Shown here one piece after another: positions 1-10,577 of a stretch of 64,000 nt of DNA. The translations under genes and the position numbers were made by a program. Numbering within the stretch: position 1 is the first letter of the stretch; each line of letters opens with the position of its first letter. The stretch is from DASQPJ01 sp036268355 (GTDB lineage: Bacteria > Actinomycetota > Actinomycetes > Sporichthyales > Sporichthyaceae): positions 1-64,000 of the forward strand of contig DATAUG010000036.1 in assembly GCA_036268355.1 (NCBI GenBank). The letters run 5' to 3'. The notes beneath the pieces were generated by a model. That model searched no databases, was not told the DNA's origin, and saw only the letters and a program-made list of their open reading frames with translations.

Positions 1-54
1 CCCCCCCCCCCCACGCCAGAAGATGGTTGCTTCGGGTCGGGGAGGGGAGGCGCG

Positions 55-945
55 ATGAGGCTCGTGGTGGTGCGTACCCGCGCCGAGTTGCGGGCGGCGC
101 TCGCCGACACCCCCGGCCCGCGCGGGGTCGTGATGACGATGGGTGCCCTGCACGACGGGCACGCCGAGCTGATGCGCAGGGCCCGCGCGGAGTGCGCGAG
201 CGTCGTGGCGACCTTGTTCGTCAACCCGCTGCAGTTCGGGGCGGGGGAGGATCTCGATCGCTATCCGCGAACTTTCGACGCCGATCTGACGATCTGTCAG
301 GACGCAGGCGTCGACGTGCTGTTCGCGCCCGACGAGGCGGTGCTCTATCCCTCGGGGCGCCCCGCCACGATCGTCACCGCCGGTCCGTTGGGCGAGGAGT
401 TGGAGGGCGCCAGCCGCCCGGGCCACTTCGACGGCGTGCTCACCGTGGTGCTCAAGCTGCTGCATCTGACCGGCGCGCAGCGGGCCTACTTCGGCGAGAA
501 GGACTACCAGCAACTGACGCTGATCCGGCAGATGGTCCGCGACCTGGATCTCGACGTCGAGATCGTGCCGGTGCCGACCGTCCGCGAGCCGGACGGCCTG
601 GCGCGGTCCAGCCGCAACCGTTTCCTGGACCCCGAGCAGCGGCGGGTTGCGCTCGCACTGTCCCGCGGGCTGCGGGCGGGCGCCGCGGCCGGTGCGGACG
701 GCCCGGAAGCGGTGCTGGCCGCCGGGCGGGCGCAGCTGGGGTCGACCCCGGGGCTGGTCCTGGATTACCTGGAGCTGCGGGCTCCTGACCTGCGGCAAGT
801 CACCGAACCCGGCCCCGCGCGGCTGCTCGCGGCGGCTTGGGTAGGTTCCACCCGTCTGATTGACAATGCGCCGCTGGAACTGTTTGCAAGCACCGCAGTG
901 TTACAGCAATGCGAGCCGGCCCTTACCTCACGAAGGGACCCCTGA
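55..945 (+). CDS. panC: Pantothenate synthetase (pantoate--beta-alanine ligase)
   Basis: Cytosolic enzyme joining pantoate and beta-alanine with ATP in coenzyme A synthesis. The 296-aa product has the family signatures in order: the HIGH-like loop MTMGALHDGH at residues 27-36, FVNPLQFG at 55-62, FGEKDYQQL at 146-154 and DGLARSSRN at 180-188. Length is usual for the family. The ATG at 55 follows a strong GGGAGGGGAGG ribosome site. Its TGA overlaps the panD ATG by one base, so the two enzymes, which act in the same pathway (PanD supplies beta-alanine), are probably translationally coupled. The upstream gene lies outside the window; the first 54 bases hold only a C run and this ribosome site. 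Confidence 0.97.
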   Translation: MRLVVVRTRAELRAALADTPGPRGVVMTMGALHDGHAELMRRARAECASVVATLFVNPLQFGAGEDLDRYPRTFDADLTICQDAGVDVLFAPDEAVLYPSGRPATIVTAGPLGEELEGASRPGHFDGVLTVVLKLLHLTGAQRAYFGEKDYQQLTLIRQMVRDLDLDVEIVPVPTVREPDGLARSSRNRFLDPEQRRVALALSRGLRAGAAAGADGPEAVLAAGRAQLGSTPGLVLDYLELRAPDLRQVTEPGPARLLAAAWVGSTRLIDNAPLELFASTAVLQQCEPALTSRRDP

Positions 946-1415
946 TGTTCCGCACCATGCTCAAGTCCAAGATCCACCGGGCCACCGTGACTCAGGCCGA
1001 CCTGCACTACGTCGGCTCGGTGACGATCGACGAGGACCTGATGGACGCCGCCGACCTGTTGCCCGGCGAGCAGGTCGCCATCGTCGACATCGACAACGGG
1101 GCCCGACTGGAGACCTACGTGATCCCGGGCCCGCGAGGCACCGGCATCATCGGCATCAACGGGGCGGCCGCACGCCTGGTTGCGCCCGGCGACCTGGTCA
1201 TCATCATCAGCTACATGGGCGTGACCGACGCCGAGGCCCGTGAGCGCAAGCCCACCGTGGTGCACGTGGACGGGCGCAACCGCGTCATCGTCGTCGACGG
1301 GGATCCGGCCGCGCCGGTCCCGGGTGTCGGCACCGCACGTGGCGACCTGCGCGGCGACGGCGTCTTCGACCGGGTGGACGAGCCGTTGCTGTCCCGACAC
1401 GCCGTCCAGCGCTGA
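945..1415 (+). CDS. panD: Aspartate 1-decarboxylase precursor
   Basis: Makes beta-alanine from L-aspartate for pantothenate synthesis. The protein is a pyruvoyl enzyme that cleaves itself: Gly24-Ser25 in HYVGSVTID is the processing site, and Lys9 in MLKSKIHRATV is the expected substrate-binding lysine. The start at 945 places these residues at their canonical positions and overlaps the panC stop (TGATG), preceded by AAGGG. At 156 aa it is somewhat longer than the usual 120-140 aa, because of a C-terminal tail after the core barrel (about residue 120), as in several actinobacterial homologues. Confidence 0.96.
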   Translation: MFRTMLKSKIHRATVTQADLHYVGSVTIDEDLMDAADLLPGEQVAIVDIDNGARLETYVIPGPRGTGIIGINGAAARLVAPGDLVIIISYMGVTDAEARERKPTVVHVDGRNRVIVVDGDPAAPVPGVGTARGDLRGDGVFDRVDEPLLSRHAVQR

Positions 1416-1450
1416 CGGCGACCGCACGCCGCCGCTGCCAAGCCGCCGTC

Positions 1451-4039
1451 GTGACCGACAATTTCCCCGCGCCGCGCCTGATCGCGCGTCTGACTGCGCC
1501 CGACCCCGGGTGGACCACGCAGGCCGCTGTGGTTGTCGTGGGCTCGGGGATCGCCGGGTTGACGATCGCCCTGCGGGCCGCCGTGCTGTTGCCGGAGTCC
1601 CTGGGCCCCGTGCTGGTGGTCACCAAGGACGTGCTCTCGGCGGGCTCGACGCGCTGGGCGCAAGGCGGAATCGCCGCGGCGCTCGGCCCGGGCGACAGCC
1701 CGGCCGAGCACCTGTGCGACACCGTCGCGGCCGGCGACGGGTTGTGCGACACGGCCGCGGCCCGGGTTCTGGTGACCGAGGGCCCGATCGCCGTCCGAGG
1801 CCTGATCTCGACCGGGGCGGTCTTCGACCGGTCCGCCGACGGCGAACTCGCACTGACGCTGGAGGGCGGCCACCATCGGCACCGCATCGCCCACGCGGGC
1901 GGCGACGCGACCGGGGCGGAGATCCAGCGCGCCCTGGTGGACGCGGTCCACGCCCAGTCGCGCATCCAGGTGATCGAGCACGCGTTGGCCCTCGACCTCC
2001 GGTTGGCGGCCGACGGCGCGGTGGCCGGGATGACCCTGCACGTGATGGGCGAGGGCCAGCCGCACGGTGTCGGTGCGATCGCCTCCGGCGCGGTCGTGCT
2101 GGCCACCGGGGGGTTCGGGCAGGTGTACGCCGCGACGACCAATCCGTCGGTGGCCACCGGCGACGGCGTGGCCATGGCCCTGCGGGCCGGCGCGGTCGTC
2201 CGCGACCTGGAGTTCGTCCAGTTCCATCCGACCGTGCTGTGGCTCGGCGACCAGGCCACCGGCCGGCAACCGCTGATCTCCGAGGCGGTGCGCGGCGAGG
2301 GCGCGGTGCTGCGGGACGCCGCCGGACACCGATTCATGCCCGGCATCCATGAACTCGCCGACCTGGCGCCGCGCGACGTCGTCGCCAAGCAGATCCTGCG
2401 GACCATGTACGCGACCGGGGCCGCGCATGTCTGGTTGGACGCCCGCGACTTCGGCGAACAGCGCTGGCAGCAGCGTTTCCCGACGATCCTGGCCACCTGT
2501 CGGGAGCACGGGGTCGACCCGGTGACGCAGATGATCCCGGTCGTCCCGGCCTGCCACTACGCCTCCGGCGGGGTCCGCACCGACCTGTTCGGACGTTCCT
2601 CGCTGCCCGGGCTGTGGGCCTGCGGCGAGGTGGCCTGCTCGGGGGTGCACGGCGCGAATCGGCTGGCGTCGAACTCCCTGCTCGAGGGCCTGGTCTTCGC
2701 TGAGCGGATTGCCGCGGATCTGCACCGGAATCTGCCGGAGCGGCAGACTCCGGTGCCGGACCGCCGGGTGCCGTCGCTGGTCGACGGCAGCGCCCGCGCC
2801 GATCTGCAACGGACGATGAGCGCCGGCGCCGGCGTGCTGCGCACCCGCGAGGGTCTGGCCGCGACCGCGGCGGAGTTGGCCGACCTGGCGGCGTCCCGGC
2901 CCGGCGTGCCCGGGGTGGAGGCCTGGCAGACCACGAACCTGCACACGGTTGCAACGGCGTTGGTGGCCGCGGCCGAGCAGCGCGAGGAGACCCGGGGCTC
3001 GCACTGGCGCGAGGACTTCCCGGCCCGCGACGACGCCCGTTGGCAGCGTCACGTCGACCTGATCGGCGTCGGAGGAGTCCTGAGGATGAGCCGCAGCAGG
3101 AGCGCGCCCGAGCCCCCGGCCTTCCCGTCCGAGGCGCTGCTGGCGGAGTTCGCCGAGGCGCACCTGACGTCGGATCAGATCTGCGCGCTGGTCGAACTCG
3201 CCCTGGCCGAGGACCTCGGGCCCGGTCGGCTGGATGTCACCAGCGTCGCCACTGTGCCCGCCGACCAACGGTGCACCGCGGAGGTGGTGGCCCGGGCCGA
3301 TGGGGTGATCGCCGGGTTGGCCGTGGCCCGCACCGTGTTCGAGCACGTCAGCAACGGCGACGTGGCTGTCGAGCGGCTGGTCAAGGACGGCGAGCGAGTG
3401 CGTCGCGGCGACGTGCTGCTCATCGTGACCGGCCGGACCCGCGACCTGCTGGTGGCCGAGCGCACCGCGTTGAACTTCCTCGGCCACCTGGGCGGGGTCG
3501 CGACCGCGACCAGAGCCTGGGCCGACGCGTTGGCCGGTTCCGGGGCCAAGGTGCGCGACACCCGGAAGACCACGCCGGGCCTGCGCACGCTGGAGAAGTA
3601 CGCGGTCCGCTGCGGCGGCGGGGTGAACCACCGGCTGGCGCTCTGGGACGAGGCCCTGATCAAGGACAATCACGTGCTGGCCGCCGGTGGGGTGGTTGCG
3701 GCGCTGGACGCGGTCCGGACGGCGTTCCCGGGCCTGCCGGTGGAGGTGGAGGTCGACTCCCTCGACCAGTTGGAAGCGGTGCTCGCGGCCGGGGCCGAGT
3801 TGGTGCTGCTCGACAACTTCTCGCCGGCCCAGATGCACGAGGCGGTGCGGCGTACTGCCGGCCGGGCGAGACTGGAGGCCAGCGGCGGCTTGACGTTCGC
3901 CGATGCGACGGCGGTTGCCGCGACCGGCGTGGATTTCGTCTCGGTGGGGGCGTTGACCCATTCCGTGCGGGTCCTGGACGTGGCGCTGGATCTACGGGCG
4001 CCGGGTTCGGGCGAAGAATTGGGGGAGGCGGGCGCCTGA
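1451..4039 (+). CDS. nadB: L-aspartate oxidase, reading in frame into NadC (NadB-NadC fusion frame)
   Basis: Residues 1 to about 545 are L-aspartate oxidase, the FAD enzyme making iminoaspartate for de novo NAD synthesis. Visible are the dinucleotide motif GSGIAGL at residues 31-37, the STRWAQGGIAAA flavin segment, SEAVRGEGAVL and the C-terminal REETRGSHWRED motif. No stop codon follows: the frame runs on through GGVLRMSRSRS into a complete quinolinate phosphoribosyltransferase, giving 862 aa in all. Actinobacterial nadB and nadC are normally separate neighbouring genes. The GTG start at 1451 has only a weak ribosome site, so the N-terminus could differ by a few codons. Whether a fusion protein, separate NadC, or both are made is not decided by sequence. 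Confidence 0.88.
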   Translation: MTDNFPAPRLIARLTAPDPGWTTQAAVVVVGSGIAGLTIALRAAVLLPESLGPVLVVTKDVLSAGSTRWAQGGIAAALGPGDSPAEHLCDTVAAGDGLCDTAAARVLVTEGPIAVRGLISTGAVFDRSADGELALTLEGGHHRHRIAHAGGDATGAEIQRALVDAVHAQSRIQVIEHALALDLRLAADGAVAGMTLHVMGEGQPHGVGAIASGAVVLATGGFGQVYAATTNPSVATGDGVAMALRAGAVVRDLEFVQFHPTVLWLGDQATGRQPLISEAVRGEGAVLRDAAGHRFMPGIHELADLAPRDVVAKQILRTMYATGAAHVWLDARDFGEQRWQQRFPTILATCREHGVDPVTQMIPVVPACHYASGGVRTDLFGRSSLPGLWACGEVACSGVHGANRLASNSLLEGLVFAERIAADLHRNLPERQTPVPDRRVPSLVDGSARADLQRTMSAGAGVLRTREGLAATAAELADLAASRPGVPGVEAWQTTNLHTVATALVAAAEQREETRGSHWREDFPARDDARWQRHVDLIGVGGVLRMSRSRSAPEPPAFPSEALLAEFAEAHLTSDQICALVELALAEDLGPGRLDVTSVATVPADQRCTAEVVARADGVIAGLAVARTVFEHVSNGDVAVERLVKDGERVRRGDVLLIVTGRTRDLLVAERTALNFLGHLGGVATATRAWADALAGSGAKVRDTRKTTPGLRTLEKYAVRCGGGVNHRLALWDEALIKDNHVLAAGGVVAALDAVRTAFPGLPVEVEVDSLDQLEAVLAAGAELVLLDNFSPAQMHEAVRRTAGRARLEASGGLTFADATAVAATGVDFVSVGALTHSVRVLDVALDLRAPGSGEELGEAGA
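3086..4039 (+). CDS. nadC: Nicotinate-nucleotide pyrophosphorylase (carboxylating), possible internal start inside the nadB frame
   Basis: Converts quinolinate and PRPP to nicotinate mononucleotide. From ATG 3086 the product would be 317 aa, a normal NadC length. Family landmarks are ALAEDLGPGRLDVTS near the N-terminus, the phosphate-binding segment RDTRKTTPGLRTLEKYAV, GGGVNHRLALWDEALIKDNH and the C-terminal ASGG followed by VDFVSVGALTHS. A GGAGGAG ribosome site sits 8 bases upstream of this ATG, so an independent NadC can be initiated even though the upstream nadB frame has no stop. Its TGA overlaps the coaX ATG by one base. Confidence 0.9.
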   Translation: MSRSRSAPEPPAFPSEALLAEFAEAHLTSDQICALVELALAEDLGPGRLDVTSVATVPADQRCTAEVVARADGVIAGLAVARTVFEHVSNGDVAVERLVKDGERVRRGDVLLIVTGRTRDLLVAERTALNFLGHLGGVATATRAWADALAGSGAKVRDTRKTTPGLRTLEKYAVRCGGGVNHRLALWDEALIKDNHVLAAGGVVAALDAVRTAFPGLPVEVEVDSLDQLEAVLAAGAELVLLDNFSPAQMHEAVRRTAGRARLEASGGLTFADATAVAATGVDFVSVGALTHSVRVLDVALDLRAPGSGEELGEAGA

Positions 4040-4827
4040 TGTTGCTCACGATCGACGTCGGGAACACCCAGACCGTGCTCGGGCTCTTCGACGGAAGCAC
4101 GATCTTCCAGACCTGGCGGATCTCCACCGAGGCCCGACGCACCGCGGATGAACTCGCGGTCACCGTGCGCTCGCTGCTCGATCACACCGGAATCGGCGAC
4201 GACGCCGACGTGGTCACCGGCATCTCGATCTGTTCCACGGTCCCGGCCGTGCTGCACGAGATGCGCGAGCTGGCCCGGCGGCACTACCCGGACGTCCCCA
4301 CCGTGGTCGTCGAGCCGGGGGTCCGCACCGGGGTTCCGGTCCTGATGGACAACCCGAAGGAGGTCGGTGCCGACCGAATCGTCAACGCGCTGGCCGCGGC
4401 CCACCTCTTCGGCGGGCCGTGCATCGTCGTGGACTTCGGTACCGCCACCACCTTCGACGCGGTCAGTGCCCGCGGCGAGTACGTCGGCGGGGCGATCGCG
4501 CCGGGCATCGAGATCTCCGTGGAGGCGCTGGGAGCCCGCGGTGCCCAGTTGCGCAAGGTCGAGCTGGCCCGGCCGCGCTCGGTGATCGGGAAGAGCACGG
4601 TCGAGGCCATGCAGTCCGGCATCCTCTACGGCTTCGCCGGCCAGGTCGACCGGATCGTCGACCGGATGGCCGAGGAACTGTCCGACGACCCCGACGCGGT
4701 CACTGTCGTGGCGACCGGCGGACTGGCCCCGGTCGTGCTGGGCGAGGCGGGCAGCATCGACAAGCACGAGCCCTGGCTGACCCTGATCGGCTTGCGGCTG
4801 ATCTTCGAGCGCAACACCGGGACCTAG
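4039..4827 (+). CDS. coaX: Type III pantothenate kinase
   Basis: Phosphorylates pantothenate in the first step of CoA synthesis, so it belongs with panC and panD in this block. The 262-aa protein has the ASKHA-fold phosphate loop DVGNTQT at residues 6-12, the GADRIVNALAA segment and the FGTATTFDAV motif that distinguish type III kinases. The ATG overlaps the nadC stop (TGATG) and follows GGGGGAGG, indicating tight coupling. It is the last gene of the block; the next 150 bases hold tandem copies of a dispersed repeat rather than an obvious terminator. Confidence 0.96.
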   Translation: MLLTIDVGNTQTVLGLFDGSTIFQTWRISTEARRTADELAVTVRSLLDHTGIGDDADVVTGISICSTVPAVLHEMRELARRHYPDVPTVVVEPGVRTGVPVLMDNPKEVGADRIVNALAAAHLFGGPCIVVDFGTATTFDAVSARGEYVGGAIAPGIEISVEALGARGAQLRKVELARPRSVIGKSTVEAMQSGILYGFAGQVDRIVDRMAEELSDDPDAVTVVATGGLAPVVLGEAGSIDKHEPWLTLIGLRLIFERNTGT

Positions 4828-4843
4828 CTGCCCCAGTTCTTCC

Positions 4844-4954
4844 GGGTGTCACCCGCACCGAACCGACAACCCCAAGTTCTTGCGGGTGTCACCCGCACCG
4901 AACCGACAACTCGGCGTGTTGCAACCGCCGGCGCGGCGATGGGGGTGACACCCC
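4844..4954. repeat. Dispersed intergenic repeat, copy A (with an extra tandem left half)
   Basis: Between coaX and lysS. GGGTGTCACCC occurs at 4844-4854 and again at 4884-4894 (period 40, followed both times by GCACCGAACCGACAAC), and GGGGTGACACCCC lies at 4942-4954. The 71-base span 4884-4954 has the same length and same palindromic ends as copies B (11440-11510) and C (41369-41441). Confidence 0.8.
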
Positions 4955-4981
4955 GAGGCTCATGTGACGGCTCAGTAGCCT

Positions 4982-6502
4982 GTGTCGGTGACTGAGGCGA
5001 ACGACACGTCGGCCTCGGCCGCCACGGATTCCGAACTACCCGAGCAGATCCGCATCCGCCGCGAGAAGTTGGACCGAATCCGGGCGTCCGGGCGGGATCC
5101 CTACCCCGTCTCATACCCACGCACCGCGACGATCGCCGACGTGATCGCCGGCCACCCGGGGCTGCCCATCGACGTGGCGACCGGCGATGTCGTCGGAATC
5201 GCCGGCCGGGTGGTGTTGTCCCGGAGCGGGGGCAAGCTCTGCTTCGCGACGCTGCGCGACGGCACCGACGACATCCAGGTGATGCTCTCCCTGGACCGGG
5301 TGGGCGCCGAGGCGTTGGCCGCCTGGAAGGCCGACGTCGACCTGGGCGATCACGTCGGGGTCACCGGCGAGGTGATCACCTCCAAGCGCGGCGAACTGTC
5401 GGTGCTCGCAGATTCCTGGGCGATTACCGCGAAATGCCTGCGTCCGCTGCCGGACAAGCACAAGGGGTTGTCGGACCCCGAAGCTCTGGTGCGGCAACGC
5501 TACGTCGACCTCATCGTCAATCCCGATGCTCGGCGGATGCTGGCGATGCGCAGCGACGCCGTGCGGTCGTTGCGCAACACGCTCGCCGCGGCCGGTTATC
5601 TCGAGGTCGAGACCCCGATGCTGCAGGCCGTGCACGGCGGGGCAAACGCCCGCCCGTTCGTGACCCACATCAACGCCTACGACGCCGACCTCTATCTGCG
5701 GATCGCGCCTGAGTTGTATCTCAAGCGCCTGGCCGTCGGCGGGGTGGAGAAGGTCTTCGAGATCAATCGGAATTTCCGCAACGAGGGCGCGGACGCCAGC
5801 CACAATCCCGAGTTCACGATGCTGGAGGCTTACGAGGCGTACGGCGACTACAACTCCATGGCCGAACTCACCCGCCGGTTGATCCAGAATGCGGCGGTGG
5901 ATTCGCTCGGCTCCACGGTCGTGCGCCACGGCGACGCGGAGTACGACATCGGCGGCGAATGGCGCGCGGTGACCGTCAACGAGGGGCTGTCGGAGGCTCT
6001 CGGGGTCGCGATCACGGCCGACACCCCACTTGCGGAACTGGTCGCACTGTGCACGAAGGCTGAGATCGCAGTGGACCCGGCCTGGAATCGGGGCCAGGTC
6101 ATTCTGGAGATGTATGAACGACTGCTCGAGGAACACACTGTGCTGCCGACCTTCTACCGGGATTTCCCGACCGAGGTCTCCCCGTTGACCCGCGCGCACC
6201 GGGTCGACCCACGGCTGGCCGAACGATGGGATCTGGTCGCATTCTCCACCGAGATCGGGACTGCTTACTCGGAGTTGATCGACCCGGTCGAGCAACGGGT
6301 CCGGTTCACCGCCCAGTCGCTGTTGGCGGCCGGCGGCGACCCGGAGGCGATGCAGGTCGACGAGGATTTCCTCCGTGCCCTGGAGTACGCAATGCCGCCG
6401 ACCGGCGGAATGGGGATGGGCGTGGACCGACTGCTGATGATGTTCACCGGCGCGAGCATCCGACAGACCGTGCTGTTCCCGTTCGTGCGTCCGCAAGGCT
6501 GA
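4982..6502 (+). CDS. lysS: Lysyl-tRNA synthetase, class II
   Basis: Charges tRNA-Lys. The 506-aa product has an N-terminal OB-fold anticodon-binding domain (about residues 65-170) and a class II catalytic core: motif 2 appears as FRNEGADASHNPEFTMLE and motif 3 as GMGMGVDRLLM near the C-terminus. Length is typical of bacterial LysRS. GTG codons at 4982 and 4988 are both possible starts; neither has a strong ribosome site. Position between coaX and lsr2/clpC matches mycobacterial gene order. The upstream dispersed repeat lies directly in the expected promoter region. Confidence 0.96.
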   Translation: MSVTEANDTSASAATDSELPEQIRIRREKLDRIRASGRDPYPVSYPRTATIADVIAGHPGLPIDVATGDVVGIAGRVVLSRSGGKLCFATLRDGTDDIQVMLSLDRVGAEALAAWKADVDLGDHVGVTGEVITSKRGELSVLADSWAITAKCLRPLPDKHKGLSDPEALVRQRYVDLIVNPDARRMLAMRSDAVRSLRNTLAAAGYLEVETPMLQAVHGGANARPFVTHINAYDADLYLRIAPELYLKRLAVGGVEKVFEINRNFRNEGADASHNPEFTMLEAYEAYGDYNSMAELTRRLIQNAAVDSLGSTVVRHGDAEYDIGGEWRAVTVNEGLSEALGVAITADTPLAELVALCTKAEIAVDPAWNRGQVILEMYERLLEEHTVLPTFYRDFPTEVSPLTRAHRVDPRLAERWDLVAFSTEIGTAYSELIDPVEQRVRFTAQSLLAAGGDPEAMQVDEDFLRALEYAMPPTGGMGMGVDRLLMMFTGASIRQTVLFPFVRPQG

Positions 6503-6590
6503 TGCCCGTGGTGGTGTTACCAATGCGCACGGCGGTAAGCAGCCTCGCCGGGCCCCTTCCACCTTCGAGTTGGCCCATCGAGGTGCGCAG

Positions 6591-7094
6591 TTGGTAACGA
6601 TCGGCACCGTACGGCGGGCCCGGACCTCCGATGTCCGGGCGATCCGGCAGTTCATCGACGCCTACGCCGACGAGCGGATCCTGTTGTCCAAGGCGTTGGT
6701 CACGCTCTACGAGGCCGTACAGGAATTCTGGGTGGCCGAACTCGACGGTCGGGTGATCGGCTGCGGTGCGCTGCATGTGATGTGGGAGGACCTCGCGGAG
6801 GTTCGCACGCTGGCTGTCATACCCCAATTGAGAGGTACTGGGGTCGGTCATCTGCTGTTGGACCGATTGATTGCGACGGCGCGCGAACTGGGTGTCCGGC
6901 GGGTGTTCTGCCTCACCTTCGAGGTCGAATTCTTCACCGCCCACGGTTTCGGTGTGATCGACGGTGTGCCGGTCGAGCACGAGGTGTTCGAACAGATTCT
7001 GAAGTCCTACGACGAAGGTGTCGCGGAGTTCCTGGATCTGGAACGGGTGAAGCCGAACACCTTGGGCAACTCACGGATGCTGCTCTCCCTCTAG
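6591..7094 (+). CDS. GNAT N-acetyltransferase, ArgA-like amino-acid N-acetyltransferase
   Basis: GNAT-fold protein of about 167 aa. It carries the acetyl-CoA binding stretch VIPQLRGTGVGHLLLDRL and the C-terminal half typical of short actinobacterial amino-acid N-acetyltransferases (Rv2747-like), which supply N-acetylglutamate for arginine synthesis: residues such as FFTAHGFGVID and the C-terminal KPNTLGNSRMLL. The TTG at 6591 is preferred because GAGG lies at 6581-6584; an in-frame TTG at 6570 lacks such a site. Alone between lysS and lsr2, with no other arginine gene nearby. Assignment to glutamate as substrate rests on family resemblance only. Confidence 0.75.
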   Translation: MVTIGTVRRARTSDVRAIRQFIDAYADERILLSKALVTLYEAVQEFWVAELDGRVIGCGALHVMWEDLAEVRTLAVIPQLRGTGVGHLLLDRLIATARELGVRRVFCLTFEVEFFTAHGFGVIDGVPVEHEVFEQILKSYDEGVAEFLDLERVKPNTLGNSRMLLSL

Positions 7095-7202
7095 CCGGCG
7101 CGGCGCATTTGCCCAAACGCGTAAATCCTGGTTTGCTTTCTCGCACGTGGTGCGCACCGTCCTGCGCGCGCAGACATCGAGTGAGAGCAGGGAATCCCCC
7201 AG

Positions 7203-7547
7203 ATGGCATCCAAGACCCTCGTCTTCCTCGAGGACGACCTAGACGGCAGCGAGGCCGAGGAGACGGTTTCCTTCTCGTTGGACGGTGTCGCTTACGAGAT
7301 CGACCTGTCCGCCAAGAACGCCAACAAGTTGCGCGACGCACTGGCTCTTTACGTGGGATCCGGCCGACGGGTGGGCGGCCGGGCCGCGCGCGGCCGCGCC
7401 GGTGCTGTGAAACCTGCCGTCCGGACGACCGGCGCGCCCAACACCGCCGACATCCGGGAGTGGGCCCGGAAGAAGGGCTTGGACGTCAGCGAGCGCGGCC
7501 GTATTCCCGCCACGATCATCGACGCCTACAACGCGGCCCACAAATAG
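7203..7547 (+). CDS. lsr2: Lsr2 nucleoid-associated protein
   Basis: Actinobacterial H-NS-like DNA-bridging protein that silences AT-rich and horizontally acquired DNA. The 114-aa product has the N-terminal oligomerisation domain (FLEDDLDGSEAEETVSFSLDG) and a C-terminal DNA-binding domain with IREWARKKGLDVSERGRIPA, including the AT-hook-like RGR that enters the minor groove. The central linker is Arg/Gly/Ala-rich. It is followed by an intrinsic terminator at 7566-7597, so it is probably monocistronic. Order lysS-lsr2-clpC matches mycobacteria. Confidence 0.96.
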   Translation: MASKTLVFLEDDLDGSEAEETVSFSLDGVAYEIDLSAKNANKLRDALALYVGSGRRVGGRAARGRAGAVKPAVRTTGAPNTADIREWARKKGLDVSERGRIPATIIDAYNAAHK

Positions 7548-7565
7548 TCCTGGCACGTAAGCCGG

Positions 7566-7597
7566 TTGCGGCTCCCGCTGTTCGGCGGGGGCCGCAA
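7566..7597 (+). terminator. Intrinsic terminator after lsr2
   Basis: Thirteen-base-pair stem (left arm TTGCGGCTCCCGC, right arm GCGGGGGCCGCAA, one G-T pair) with a 6-base loop, then TTGCTTT. It begins 19 bases after the lsr2 stop. Confidence 0.85.
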
Positions 7598-7995
7598 TTG
7601 CTTTCAGACCGATTTCGTACAACGTCGCCCGTTGTGCACAACCCGCGCCGGCGCCCGAGTCTTCGGCCTCGGCCCGGGCCGTCCGTCCGGCGGCACCCGT
7701 CGATCTCGGTCCGGTCGACCCGCGCCGACCCCGTCCGGTCGGCAGCCTGATTCGTACCGACAAGTAGGAAATGTCTGCGGGGCGGCGAGCCGCTGTCGAG
7801 GTGGGTCGGGAAGAAAATGGCGCCGGCCGCCGTTGCGGTCCCAACGCCGCGGTCGGGGGTGGACACTGGGGGGCGCCGGCCACCACATCTGGCGACCAGA
7901 CGTCACCGACGACTCACGGATAGAGTGAGTGCAGGTGATGGATGGAATGCTCCACTCACCGCCGTCACGCGGCCCGCGTTGAGGAGCGCTGCCAA
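7598..7995 (+). promoter_or_regulatory. Long clpC upstream region with inverted repeats
   Basis: About 400 bases without a credible gene. It holds ACAACG-N5-CGTTGT followed by the palindrome GTTGTGCACAAC (7631-7642), and closer to the gene ACTCAC-N7-GTGAGT (7912-7930). The last is well placed to be an operator near the clpC promoter. I see no canonical CtsR site (GGTCAAA repeats) and no convincing ClgR site. Confidence 0.4.
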
Positions 7996-10494
<2,499 letters not shown>

Positions 10495-10540
10495 GCACCA
10501 TCCGCGAATGCGGCCTACTTGTTTCGCCCAAATCAAAACG

Positions 10541-10568
10541 GCGCGCCTCCCATTCTTGGGAGGCGCGC
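10541..10568 (+). terminator. Strong intrinsic terminator after clpC
   Basis: Perfect 11-bp G+C-rich stem (GCGCGCCTCCC with GGGAGGCGCGC) and a 6-base loop ATTCTT, 46 bases after the clpC stop. The 3' arm GGGAGG could also act as a distant ribosome site for the next gene. Confidence 0.85.
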
Positions 10569-10577
10569 TCACTTAAC

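Noticed and set aside
1..54. Poly-C run at the left edge
   Set aside because: Probably a homopolymer or assembly edge; nothing else supports a feature.
7566..7928. Possible small gene before clpC
   Set aside because: The frames are Arg/Pro-rich shadows typical of G+C-rich non-coding DNA and overlap the lsr2 terminator.
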